From an uncultured Bacteroidota bacterium (GTDB lineage: Bacteria; Bacteroidota; Bacteroidia; Chitinophagales; Chitinophagaceae): a DNA stretch of 12,695 nt. Shown piece after piece: positions 1 to 7,064 of the stretch. The notes under the pieces were generated by a model. That model saw nothing but the letters and a program-made list of their open reading frames with translations. It did not search any database and was not told where the DNA came from. The stretch is taken from NCBI GenBank assembly GCA_903933995.1, contig CAIZMD010000117.1, forward strand, positions 1-12,695, given 5' to 3'. Both the position numbers and the translations under genes were made by a program. Position 1 is the stretch's first letter; every line of letters starts with the position of its first letter.

Positions 1-593
1 GGAATGTTTACAAAAAAAGTACCCATGCTTTCCGCATCATTGTAAGGGATTCCATTTAAGGTTAGATTAATCCTGGTAGCATCGGTTCCCCTAATTCTAA
101 TCCCTGTATAACCAACCCCATTTCCAGCATCAGAATTAACTACTACCGATGCTGTTTGGTTTAATAAAAAGGGGAGGTCCTGCCCCAAATTATTGGCTGC
201 AATTTGTTCCTTACTCAAATTGGTTTTGGCAAAAGGAGCTGTACTGGCGGCCCTTGTTGCTTTAACTTCTAAGGGTTGTAAATACAAGCTGGTTGGCGTT
301 AAAGACAGGCTTAGGTCTAAGGCTTTGTTGCCAACCGCTACGGTGTTTTGGTAGGTTTTGTATCCCAAACTACTAATAGATAGGTTGTAGTTACCCTGCG
401 GGAATTTCCCAAGTTGAAATTGACCATTTTCATCCGTTAGGGTATTGGCATTACCCAGTTTTACTTGTGCCCCTGCAATGGGTGCTTTGGATTGGGCATC
501 GGTTAGTCTTCCAATAACCGGTGTTTTTGGCCCTTGAGCCATGGTGAACAATGTTAGCATGATAAACGCGGTTGTTCCCAGAAACTTTTTCAT
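1..593 (-). CDS. TonB-dependent outer-membrane receptor, N-terminal part (predicted thiamine uptake)
   Basis: The reading frame opens at an ATG at 593-591 and is still open at the window edge, so only the first 197 residues are visible; the rest of the plug and the whole barrel lie outside. I see a signal peptide (residues 1-20, MKKFLG... ending TMAQ), a carboxypeptidase-regulatory-like beta-sandwich at about 25-98 (VIGRLTDAQSKAPIAGAQV, LTDENGQFQLG, YNLSISSLGY), a linker, then the start of the plug domain (about 107 onward: PLEVKATRA, GYTGIRIRGTDATRINLTLNG, YNDAES). This order is standard for Bacteroidota TonB-dependent receptors, which import large or scarce ligands across the outer membrane using TonB energy. 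The family alone does not give the ligand. The TPP riboswitch in its leader makes thiamine or a thiamine-related compound the likely cargo, as for the TPP-regulated receptors described in Bacteroides. The receptor call is secure; the substrate is inferred. Confidence 0.93.
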   Translation of the reverse strand, partial: MKKFLGTTAFIMLTLFTMAQGPKTPVIGRLTDAQSKAPIAGAQVKLGNANTLTDENGQFQLGKFPQGNYNLSISSLGYKTYQNTVAVGNKALDLSLSLTPTSLYLQPLEVKATRAASTAPFAKTNLSKEQIAANNLGQDLPFLLNQTASVVVNSDAGNGVGYTGIRIRGTDATRINLTLNGIPYNDAESMGTFFVNI

Positions 594-667
594 TTTTCTT
601 GATTTAAAAGTTAATAATGGGAACAGGGAATAGCTAATGGAGAGGATCTGCCGTAAATGAGTACAGT

Positions 668-752
668 ACACCTTCCCTTCGCAGGCATTACCCTGTTCAG
701 GTTCAACGGGTATTTTCTCAGCCAGTGTTTGCACACTTAGCACCCCGAGGAA
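668..752 (-). promoter_or_regulatory. TPP riboswitch (THI box) in the leader of the TonB receptor gene
   Basis: Read on the minus strand, the segment contains the conserved THI-box blocks in order: CTCGGGGTGC, GGCTGAGAAAATACCCG, TTGAACCTGAACAGG, GTAATGCC and GCGAAGGGA. Helices can be drawn by eye. P2 pairs CGGG with CCCG. P3 is an AGTGT-GCAA-ACACT hairpin. P5 pairs CAGG with CCTG around GTAATG, and P4 pairs CCT with AGG. The CUGAGA and GUAAUGCC-type segments that contact TPP are intact. The P1 ends are approximate because P1 is imperfect. The aptamer starts just after the expected transcription start and ends about 75 bases before the receptor ATG. I see no U-rich terminator hairpin in between, so control of translation or of mRNA stability is more likely than attenuation (inference). 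Confidence 0.95.
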
Positions 753-762
753 TGTTCTGAGG

Positions 763-792
763 CAAAATTAGGTTTTAATTTATACGAACCAA
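763..792 (-). promoter_or_regulatory. Bacteroidota-type promoter for the riboswitch/TonB receptor transcript
   Basis: On the minus strand there is TTG (792-790), a 19-base spacer, and TAATTTTG (770-763), matching the TTG-N19-TAnnTTTG consensus of the primary sigma factor in this phylum. The predicted transcription start, a few bases further on, falls right at the 5' edge of the TPP aptamer. Confidence 0.75.
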
Positions 793-803
793 CTGTAACT
801 TTA
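773..803 (+). promoter_or_regulatory. Candidate promoter for the head GIN protein
   Basis: TTTT (773-776), 19 bases, then TAACTTTA (796-803): one mismatch in each box of the TTTG-N19-TAnnTTTG consensus. It would give a leader of about 20-30 bases before the ATG. It overlaps the divergent receptor promoter, so the two may interfere with each other. Confidence 0.45.
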
Positions 804-829
804 GGCCCGCTGCCTCGTTTCAATATAAA

Positions 830-1570
830 ATGCAACAAATGAAACAATTGATATTATTACTGGGATTGGGTTTGGGATTTTTTTCAGCCAATGCCCAAAA
901 TGAGAAAAACTTAGTATTTGACGCCAATGCAGAAGCCAGAATGGTATCTGGATTCACGGCCGTAGAAGTTTCTGGAGCCATTGATCTATTTCTTTCTCAA
1001 GGAAATGAAGAAGCGGCCGCGGTTAGCGCCAGTTCTTCAGAAGCTATTGGTAGAATTAGAACAGAAGTGAAGAATGGTACCCTGCATATCTATTTTGATG
1101 GGAAAGGTTGGAATTGGAAAACATGGGGGAATAACAAAATGAAAGCCTATGTTACTTTTAAGAACCTTACCAGGGTTGAAGCTTCTGGAGCTTGTAATGT
1201 AAAATCAACCGAAGCCATAAAAGTACCTGAATTAAAAATTCAATTATCTGGTGCTAGTGATTATACGGGAGAATTGCAAGTAGGTCTTTTGAAACTAGAT
1301 GCTAGTGGAGCTTCTAATATACGCGTTTCTGGAAAAGCGGAAAAGCTTGAAATTGACGCAAGTGGTGCATGCAATATCAAGGCTTATGACTTAAAAGCAG
1401 ACTATGGAAAACTGGATGCATCTGGAGCTTCTAATATTGGTGTAACCATCAATAAAGAACTGAATGCAGAAGCCAGTGGAGGCAGTAATATCTACTATAA
1501 GGGAGAGGGAATGATCCGAAATATTAGTAGTAGCGGGGGAGCTTCTGTTAAAAGAAAAGCGGACAATTAA
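830..1570 (+). CDS. Exported head GIN domain (DUF2807) protein
   Basis: 246 residues with a signal peptide (MKQLILLLGLGLGFFSANAQ) that begins at the second in-frame ATG (839). That makes 839 a good alternative start to 830. The mature part is the DUF2807 'putative auto-transporter adhesin, head GIN' fold: VSGAIDLFLSQG at about 47-58, then a ladder of SGA/SGG turns at residues 119, 140, 159, 178, 198, 216 and 235, spaced 18-21 residues. This is what a right-handed beta-solenoid with one turn per repeat looks like. Three neighbouring turns share the pattern DASGA-S/C-NI. There is no lipobox or membrane helix, so a periplasmic or cell-surface location is likely. The molecular function of the family is not established. 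It is transcribed divergently from the TonB receptor, and no obvious terminator separates it from the tRNA downstream. Confidence 0.9.
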   Translation: MQQMKQLILLLGLGLGFFSANAQNEKNLVFDANAEARMVSGFTAVEVSGAIDLFLSQGNEEAAAVSASSSEAIGRIRTEVKNGTLHIYFDGKGWNWKTWGNNKMKAYVTFKNLTRVEASGACNVKSTEAIKVPELKIQLSGASDYTGELQVGLLKLDASGASNIRVSGKAEKLEIDASGACNIKAYDLKADYGKLDASGASNIGVTINKELNAEASGGSNIYYKGEGMIRNISSSGGASVKRKADN

Positions 1571-1579
1571 TTAGTTTTT

Positions 1580-1611
1580 TTTGGTTGGTAAGCCTGTAAA
1601 CCCTACTTTTG
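1580..1611 (+). promoter_or_regulatory. Promoter for the initiator tRNA gene
   Basis: TTTG (1580-1583), 20 bases, then TACTTTTG (1604-1611), matching the phylum consensus with a spacer one base longer than usual. Transcription would start near 1617, giving a 5' leader of about 70 bases before the tRNA that must be removed by processing. Confidence 0.6.
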
Positions 1612-1688
1612 CTCCCCATTCAACAAGAACTGGTAAGTGAGAAAGAAAATAGAATGGGCATAAAAGCGATATTGTTTCAATCTTATAT

Positions 1689-1760
<72 letters not shown>

Positions 1761-1764
1761 CATA

Positions 1765-1793
1765 AAAGGCCTCGTTTGAGGCCTTTGTTATTT
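1765..1793 (+). terminator. Rho-independent terminator after tRNA-fMet
   Basis: A perfect 9-bp stem, AAAGGCCTC / GAGGCCTTT with loop GTTT (1765-1786), is followed by an interrupted T-rich run (GTTATTTG). The weak T tract means some read-through into era is possible. The stem is symmetric, but no minus-strand gene needs it here. Confidence 0.8.
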
Positions 1794-1821
1794 GTATATT
1801 TATTATTAGAAATATACGGCC

Positions 1822-1882
1822 GGGGCAGCATTGCCCCAAAACATAAAACAAAATTCCCGGTTTCTCTTTAGCATTAGCCGGG
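1822..1882 (+). other. Two potential hairpins in the region before era
   Basis: GGGGCA-GCAT-TGCCCC forms a 6-bp stem with a four-base loop at 1822-1837. CCCGG (1856-1860) can pair with CCGGG (1878-1882), ending 9 bases before the era ATG. Neither is followed by a T run on either strand, so they do not look like terminators. They may be 5'-leader structure. I found no convincing TAnnTTTG promoter box in the 100 bases before era. Confidence 0.35.
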
Positions 1883-1891
1883 TTATACCAG

Positions 1892-2764
1892 ATGAAAGTA
1901 GGTTTTGTAAACATTTTTGGCAAGCCCAATGCGGGCAAGAGTACGCTCATCAATGCATTGGTGGGAGAGAAGATGGCTATTACATCGCCGAAGGCTCAAA
2001 CTACCCGTCATAGAATCAAGGCTTTTTTAAACAAGCCAGATGAATATCAGGTGATTTTTTCTGATACCCCGGGCATTATTGATCCACAGTACAAGTTGCA
2101 CGAACACATGATGCAGTCAGTGAAAAGCGCTTTAGAAGACGCTGATATTGCCCTGCTCATTGTTGATGCAAATGAAGACCTAGAAGAGATTGATGGCATT
2201 TTTCAAAAACTCAGGTTGAAAGTACCAGGTCTGGTGGTCTTAAATAAAATTGACAAAGCCGGCAATGGTCGATTGGCCTTGGCTGAAAAATTCTTTGCAG
2301 AAAAATCTTACTGCACTAAGATTGTAAAAATCTCCGCACTCCAAAAAGTGCATTTGAATAAATTATTAGACGCCATTCTTTCTTTGTTGCCAGAGGGGCA
2401 TCCCTTTTACAGTGAAGAAGACTTGAGTGACTTGCCTACCAAATTCTTTGTATCGGAATTGATTAGAGAAAAAATCTACCAATTGTTTGGAGACGAGATT
2501 CCCTATCATGCAGCTGTGCTGATTAACGAGTTCAAAGAGCGGGAAGATATTGTAAAAATACAGGCTGATATTATTGTTCAAAGGGATACCCAAAAGTCCA
2601 TCATCATTGGAGAAAAGGGCAAAATGATTAGAGAAATTGGCATTTTGGCCAGGGCCGATATAGAACAATTTATTGGCTCAAAAGTATTCCTTGAATTGTT
2701 TGTAAAAGTGCGCCCCAAATGGCGTGACAATGACATGCATTTAAGAGAATACGGATATAAATAA
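1892..2764 (+). CDS. era: GTPase Era
   Basis: 290 residues, the usual Era length. Era is an essential GTPase that binds the 3' end of 16S rRNA during 30S subunit maturation. The GTPase motifs are in order: G1 GKPNAGKS (10-17), G2 around QTTRH (T37), G3 DTPG (58-61), G4 NKID (118-121) and G5 SAL (148-150). The C-terminal KH RNA-binding domain follows, with the GEKG loop at 240-243 and the family signature KVFLELFVKVRPKWRDN near the end. The ATG at 1892 places G1 at the expected distance from the N-terminus, and nothing conserved lies upstream. der begins 21 bases downstream with no terminator between, so the two are probably one transcript. Confidence 0.97.
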   Translation: MKVGFVNIFGKPNAGKSTLINALVGEKMAITSPKAQTTRHRIKAFLNKPDEYQVIFSDTPGIIDPQYKLHEHMMQSVKSALEDADIALLIVDANEDLEEIDGIFQKLRLKVPGLVVLNKIDKAGNGRLALAEKFFAEKSYCTKIVKISALQKVHLNKLLDAILSLLPEGHPFYSEEDLSDLPTKFFVSELIREKIYQLFGDEIPYHAAVLINEFKEREDIVKIQADIIVQRDTQKSIIIGEKGKMIREIGILARADIEQFIGSKVFLELFVKVRPKWRDNDMHLREYGYK

Positions 2765-2785
2765 ACAACACAACAATTAGGGATT

Positions 2786-4099
2786 ATGAGTTATACAGTA
2801 GCCATTGTAGGAAGACCCAATGTGGGCAAAAGTACTTTTTTCAACCGTTTATTAGAAGAGCGTAAAGCCATTGTAGACGATATTAGCGGGGTTACCCGTG
2901 ATCGTCAATATGGCGTAACAGACTGGAATGGTAAAACCTTTAACGTGATTGACACGGGCGGTTTTGTTCCACATACTGATGATGTATTTGAACGCGAAAT
3001 TCGCAAGCAAGTAAAAATTGCCATTGATGAAGCCAATTGTATTGTATTCATGGTAGACGTGGTTACTGGCATCACAGATTTAGATGATACCATGGCAGAC
3101 TTGTTACGCAGAACTACCAAACCAGTTTACCTGGTAGTAAATAAGGTGGATAATGGAACGCGCCAATTAGAAGCAACTGAGTTTTATAGCTTGGGTTTTG
3201 AAAATACTTATTTTGTTAGTTCTATCACTGGTACTGGAACAGGAGAAGTCTTGGATGCGGTTACAGAAGGAATGAAGGAGGAAGATTCTGATGAAACATT
3301 GCGCGAGAACTCACTTCCTAAATTTGCCATCATTGGTCAGCCCAATGCAGGTAAGTCTTCCTTACTCAATGCCTTAATTGGTCAAGAAAGAACCATTGTA
3401 AGTGATATTGCTGGTACCACCAGAGATACTATCCATACCCACTATAATATGTTCCAAAAGGAATTCATGTTAATAGATACGGCTGGTATTAGAAAGAAAA
3501 ACAAGGAAAAAGAAGACCTAGAATTCTATAGCATTATCAGGGCCATCAAAGCCATGGATGAAGCCGATGTTTGTATGTTGCTCATTGACGCAGGAAAAGG
3601 CGTTACTGCTCAAGACGTGAGTATCTTTTCACTAGCTACTAGAAAAGGAAAAGGGATTGTGGTACTTGTGAATAAATGGGATTTGGTTGAAAAAGAAACC
3701 AATACGGCCCGAGACTATGAGAAAGCACTAAAGACCAAATTGGCGCCTTTTACTGACGTGCCCGTTCTGTTTATCTCGGTTACAGAAAAGACCAGAATTT
3801 TCAAAGCCATTGAATTGGCATTGGATGTATATGAAAATAGGAATCGCAAAATTCCAACTTCTCAGCTTAATGAGATCATGCTCAAAGCGGTAGAAGCTTA
3901 TCACGCACCAGTAGTTAGGGGGAATACGGTAAAAATTAAATATGTAACCCAATTGCCTACGGCTGTGCCTTCTTTTGCCTTTTTTACCAATTATCCAGAC
4001 GATATTAAATCGGCCTATAAAAACTATTTGGAAAACCAACTGAGGACTAAGTTTAGACTAACTGGGGTTCCTATTCGAATTTTCTTTAGAAAGAAGTAG
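2786..4099 (+). CDS. der: GTPase Der (EngA)
   Basis: 437 residues, normal for Der, the double GTPase needed for 50S subunit assembly. The first G domain has GRPNVGKS (9-16), GVTRD (35-39), DTGG (56-59) and NKVD (119-122). An acidic linker follows at about 160-175. The second G domain has GQPNAGKS (184-191), GTTRD (210-214), DTAG (231-234) and NKWD (296-299). The C-terminal KH-like domain (about 350-437) ends FRLTGVPIRIFFRKK, a typical Der ending. It sits immediately downstream of era, so the transcript would encode one small-subunit and one large-subunit assembly factor. No strong terminator follows; the next transcript starts from its own promoter at 4131. Confidence 0.97.
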   Translation: MSYTVAIVGRPNVGKSTFFNRLLEERKAIVDDISGVTRDRQYGVTDWNGKTFNVIDTGGFVPHTDDVFEREIRKQVKIAIDEANCIVFMVDVVTGITDLDDTMADLLRRTTKPVYLVVNKVDNGTRQLEATEFYSLGFENTYFVSSITGTGTGEVLDAVTEGMKEEDSDETLRENSLPKFAIIGQPNAGKSSLLNALIGQERTIVSDIAGTTRDTIHTHYNMFQKEFMLIDTAGIRKKNKEKEDLEFYSIIRAIKAMDEADVCMLLIDAGKGVTAQDVSIFSLATRKGKGIVVLVNKWDLVEKETNTARDYEKALKTKLAPFTDVPVLFISVTEKTRIFKAIELALDVYENRNRKIPTSQLNEIMLKAVEAYHAPVVRGNTVKIKYVTQLPTAVPSFAFFTNYPDDIKSAYKNYLENQLRTKFRLTGVPIRIFFRKK

Positions 4100-4130
4100 G
4101 TTATTACACTAAAAAATATATGTTATTTTA

Positions 4131-4161
4131 TTTGTAAAATTATTCTGGACCATTATCTTTG
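4131..4161 (+). promoter_or_regulatory. Strong promoter for the small repeat lipoprotein
   Basis: TTTG (4131-4134), exactly 19 bases, then TATCTTTG (4154-4161): a perfect match to the Bacteroidota TTTG-N19-TAnnTTTG consensus. It is followed by a leader of roughly 25 bases made almost only of A and T, a setting seen for efficiently translated genes in this phylum. Confidence 0.85.
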
Positions 4162-4193
4162 CGCAAATTAAAAATTTTTAAAAAAATCATTAC

Positions 4194-4379
4194 ATGAAAA
4201 AAGTATTCGCAATTTTGGCTGTAGCAGGTTTAATGACTGCTTGTAACAATGGTGAGAACAAAGAAGTTAAAGCTGATTCTCCAGCTGTAACTGTTGACAC
4301 TCCTGCTGTAACTGTTGACACTACTGCTGTAAAAGTTGATTCTGCTGCTGCAAAAGTTGATTCTGCTGCTAAGAAATAA
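4194..4379 (+). CDS. Small repeat-rich lipoprotein of unknown function
   Basis: 61 residues. The N-terminus is a lipoprotein signal: MKK, a hydrophobic stretch VFAILAVAGLMTA, then C17 as the likely lipidated cysteine. No acidic surface-export signal follows C17 directly (NNGENKE). The mature peptide is about 45 residues, and residues 24-58 are five copies of a seven-residue unit close to AV-T/K-VD-S/T-x, ending AKK. I do not recognise a named family. The size, lipid anchor and terminal lysine recall enterobacterial Lpp, but the repeat is rich in valine, alanine and aspartate rather than a leucine-zipper heptad, so homology is not claimed. A consensus promoter and a strong terminator frame it as a single-gene transcript, so it may be abundant. 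That it is real is well supported by the lipobox, repeats and flanking signals; its function is unknown. Confidence 0.85.
   Translation: MKKVFAILAVAGLMTACNNGENKEVKADSPAVTVDTPAVTVDTTAVKVDSAAAKVDSAAKK
4263..4367 (+). repeat. Five tandem 21-bp units inside the lipoprotein gene
   Basis: Five in-frame 21-base units encode EVKADSP, AVTVDTP, AVTVDTT, AVKVDSA and AAKVDSA. Units 2 and 3 differ at one base, and so do units 4 and 5, which suggests duplication of single units. The first unit is the most diverged. Confidence 0.85.
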
Positions 4380-4437
4380 TTTATAGTAAAAATTGTAGAA
4401 ATACCTAGTATTTCCAATATTACTTCTTGCAAGAAGG

Positions 4438-4467
4438 TCCTCCCGAAAAACGGGAGGATTTTTTTTT
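4438..4467 (+). terminator. Strong Rho-independent terminator after the lipoprotein gene
   Basis: A perfect 8-bp stem TCCTCCCG / CGGGAGGA (4438-4445 with 4451-4458) with loop AAAAA is followed directly by nine T residues (4459-4467). It lies about 60 bases after the lipoprotein stop codon. Confidence 0.93.
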
Positions 4468-4544
4468 GTGCCAGTTTGTACCATTTTTGCAGCTTTGCTG
4501 TCAGTGGCATCGTTCTTGCTCTAGTTTCTTCCCCCCTCTTTAAA

Positions 4545-4552
4545 TACATTTG
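4545..4552 (+). promoter_or_regulatory. Possible -7 box for lon
   Basis: TACATTTG matches TAnnTTTG and lies 37 bases before the lon ATG. There is no good TTG/TTTG at 17-21 bases upstream (the nearest TTG is 26 bases away), so this is a weak call. I see no CIRCE-type inverted repeat in the 120 bases between the preceding terminator and lon. Confidence 0.35.
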
Positions 4553-4589
4553 ATGAATTGGGTGTGACAGATTGACCAAAGATTAGACT

Positions 4590-6992
4590 ATGTTGAAAGA
4601 AAACCTTTTTTTCCGTTCTGAAGACGAAACCGATTTTATGCCTATTATCCCTATCAATGAACAGGATGGGGAACAGGATAAAAACTTGGTGATTCCTGAT
4701 ATTTTACCCATTCTACCGCTTAGAAACACCGTGCTCTTTCCAGGTGTGGTACTTCCTATTACAGTAGGAAGAGACAAGAGTATCAAAGCGGTAAATGATG
4801 CCTATAAATTAGACAAACTCATTGGGGTAGTGGCTCAAAAAGACGCCAATATTGAAGAACCCACGGCTGAAGAGCTCTGCAAGATTGGCACGGTAGCCAA
4901 GATTGTGAAATTGATTAAGATGCCTGATGGTGGTACCACCATTATCATCCAAGGTAAAAAGCGTTTTGAATTATTGGAAATGAAGACGGATGATCCTTAT
5001 TTCACCGCCAATATTCGCTTGTTCCCAGAAGACGAATTACCCATAGAAGATGATTTTAAAGTCTATGTAGCAAGTATCAAAGATTTGGCTGCACAGATCA
5101 TTCATTTGTCTCCCAACCTGCCCACAGAAGCTTCTATTATTTTAAAGAATATTGAGCACCCAAGTTTCTTAATCAATTTTGTGAGTAGCAATCTCAATAG
5201 TGACTTAGCTGAAAAGCAAAGCTTGTTAGAGATTCATGATATTCATAAAAGAGCCGAGCACCTCATTCATATTCTGAATAGAGAATTACAATACGCTGAG
5301 CTCAAGGATAAAGTGACCAATAAGACTCGGACGGAACTGGATAAGCAACAAAGGGAATACTTTTTACAACAGCAACTCAAGAGCATTAAAGATGAATTGG
5401 GTGGTGATAGTAATGACCGTGAGATTGCCGATATGAAGAAAAAGGCAGAGGGAAAAAAATGGCCTGAAGCTGCTAAAAACCTATTCAACAAAGGCATTGA
5501 GAAATTAGAAAGGATGCATGCATCCACTCCTGATTATAGTATTGTATACAATCACTTAGACCTGATGTTAGACCTGCCTTGGCAGGATTATTCAGCGGAT
5601 AATTATGACCTGAAGAACGCACAGAAAGTGCTAGACAAGGATCATTATGGCATGACCAAGATCAAGAGCCGGATTATTGAATATTTAGCGGTATTGAAAT
5701 TAAAGGGAGACATGAAAAGTCCCATCCTTTGTTTCTTAGGCCCTCCCGGTATTGGTAAAACTTCATTGGGAAAATCAATTGCACACGCTATTGGTAGAAA
5801 ATATGTGCGCGTTAGCTTGGGTGGTTTGCATGATGAAAGTGAAATCAGGGGGCATAGGAAAACCTATATAGGTGCCATGCCAGGAAGAATTGTACAGCAA
5901 ATTAGAAAGTGCAAATCATCTAACCCAGTAATGATCTTAGATGAAATTGATAAGATAGGAATGGATGGCCGCAGCGATCCTTCATCTGCCTTATTAGAAG
6001 TATTGGATCCTGAACAGAACCATAGTTTTTATGACAATTATTTGGAGTTAGAATATGACTTGAGCAAAGTCCTATTTATTGCTACCGCCAATAATATCCA
6101 AAATATTCAACCCGCACTCAGAGACCGTTTGGAAATCATAGATCTTAGTGGTTATGCGGTAGAAGAGAAAGTGGAAATTGCCAAAAGACATTTATTGCCC
6201 AAACAAAAGGAAGCACATGGATTGGTAAATGTCAACTTCAAAATCAATGACAAGGTTCTTGAGAAAGTCATTGAACAATATACCAGAGAAAGTGGCGTAA
6301 GGGAATTGGATAGACAGTTGGCCTCTATTATGCGCTATCAAGCCAAAGAGTTGGCTATAAAAGAAAAAGTAAAACCCATTTTAACGGCAGTAGATGTTGA
6401 GAAAATTTTGGGTCAGTCAAGGTATAGCAATGAAATCTATAAGACAGCCAATATGGCTGGGGTGGCTGTTGGTTTGGCCTGGACCTATGTGGGTGGTGAT
6501 ATTCTCTTTATTGAAGCCATTGTTGGCGATGGTAAGGGCGATATGAAACTCACCGGTAACCTTGGAAATGTGATGAAGGAGAGCGCTAGTACGGCTTTGA
6601 GTTTCTTACAAGCCAATGCTCGTAAAAACGGCATTGACCCAGAAGTCTTTGCCAAAAAAAGCATCCATATACACGTTCCAGAAGGCGCTGTTCCAAAAGA
6701 TGGTCCTAGTGCTGGTGTAACCATGCTTACGGCATTGGCCTCCGCATTCACCGGTAGAAAAGTGAAGTCTTATTTGGCCATGACTGGTGAAATAACCCTA
6801 AGAGGTCAGGTCTTGCCTGTAGGTGGGATCAAGGAAAAAGTCTTGGCTGCAAAGCGATCTGGCTTAAGAGAAATCATCCTCTGCAGCATGAATGAAAAAG
6901 ACGTAAAAGAAATAGACAGCAATTTTATCAAGGGTATGCAATTTCATTATGTGAAAACCATGCAACAGGTCTTAGAGCTGGCCCTGGTCTAA
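4590..6992 (+). CDS. lon: ATP-dependent serine protease Lon
   Basis: 800 residues, typical of bacterial LonA. Lon is a cytosolic hexamer that unfolds and degrades damaged and regulatory proteins. The N-terminal substrate-binding domain starts at about residue 38 (ILPILPLRNTVLFPG) and is followed by a helical region containing QQREYFLQQQLKSIKDELG. The AAA+ module has Walker A GPPGIGKT (384-391), Walker B VMILDE (447-452) and the GRSDPSSALLEVLDPEQN segment after it. The protease domain carries the catalytic serine in PKDGPSAG (S707) and the partner lysine in VGGIKEK (K750), 43 residues apart as in E. coli. The first 35 residues are an acidic extension before the conserved domain. It stands alone between two strong terminators. 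Confidence 0.98.
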   Translation: MLKENLFFRSEDETDFMPIIPINEQDGEQDKNLVIPDILPILPLRNTVLFPGVVLPITVGRDKSIKAVNDAYKLDKLIGVVAQKDANIEEPTAEELCKIGTVAKIVKLIKMPDGGTTIIIQGKKRFELLEMKTDDPYFTANIRLFPEDELPIEDDFKVYVASIKDLAAQIIHLSPNLPTEASIILKNIEHPSFLINFVSSNLNSDLAEKQSLLEIHDIHKRAEHLIHILNRELQYAELKDKVTNKTRTELDKQQREYFLQQQLKSIKDELGGDSNDREIADMKKKAEGKKWPEAAKNLFNKGIEKLERMHASTPDYSIVYNHLDLMLDLPWQDYSADNYDLKNAQKVLDKDHYGMTKIKSRIIEYLAVLKLKGDMKSPILCFLGPPGIGKTSLGKSIAHAIGRKYVRVSLGGLHDESEIRGHRKTYIGAMPGRIVQQIRKCKSSNPVMILDEIDKIGMDGRSDPSSALLEVLDPEQNHSFYDNYLELEYDLSKVLFIATANNIQNIQPALRDRLEIIDLSGYAVEEKVEIAKRHLLPKQKEAHGLVNVNFKINDKVLEKVIEQYTRESGVRELDRQLASIMRYQAKELAIKEKVKPILTAVDVEKILGQSRYSNEIYKTANMAGVAVGLAWTYVGGDILFIEAIVGDGKGDMKLTGNLGNVMKESASTALSFLQANARKNGIDPEVFAKKSIHIHVPEGAVPKDGPSAGVTMLTALASAFTGRKVKSYLAMTGEITLRGQVLPVGGIKEKVLAAKRSGLREIILCSMNEKDVKEIDSNFIKGMQFHYVKTMQQVLELALV

Positions 6993-7013
6993 TAGCTATA
7001 AACCAATTTTAAA

Positions 7014-7037
7014 TCCCCCGGACTCGGGGGATTTTTT
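7014..7037 (+). terminator. Rho-independent terminator after lon
   Basis: A 7-bp, GC-rich stem TCCCCCG / CGGGGGA (7014-7020 with 7025-7031) with loop GACT is followed by a T run (TTTTTTATT). It lies about 20 bases after the lon stop codon. Confidence 0.93.
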
Positions 7038-7064
7038 ATTTCTGGCAAATAAGCTATCCCTGCT

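Noticed and set aside
1765..1793. The 9-bp inverted repeat as a transposon end or attachment site
   Set aside because: It sits directly after a tRNA, has a short loop and a T-rich tail, and no integrase or matching copy of the tRNA end is present in the window.
1831..2013. 60-codon plus-strand frame overlapping the start of era
   Set aside because: It is out of frame with era, which has all GTPase motifs; no signal supports a separate peptide.
4263..4367. The 21-bp repeats as a CRISPR array
   Set aside because: There are no spacers; the units are contiguous, in frame and encode a lipoprotein.
4190..4579. 129-codon minus-strand reading frame across the small lipoprotein gene
   Set aside because: It is the mirror of the lipoprotein repeat and of its terminator. 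The plus strand has a lipobox, promoter and terminator that explain the region, and the antisense product has only low-complexity repeats.
4468..4589. Heat-shock operator or small gene before lon
   Set aside because: No CIRCE-type inverted repeat or convincing reading frame was seen; only a weak -7 box remains.
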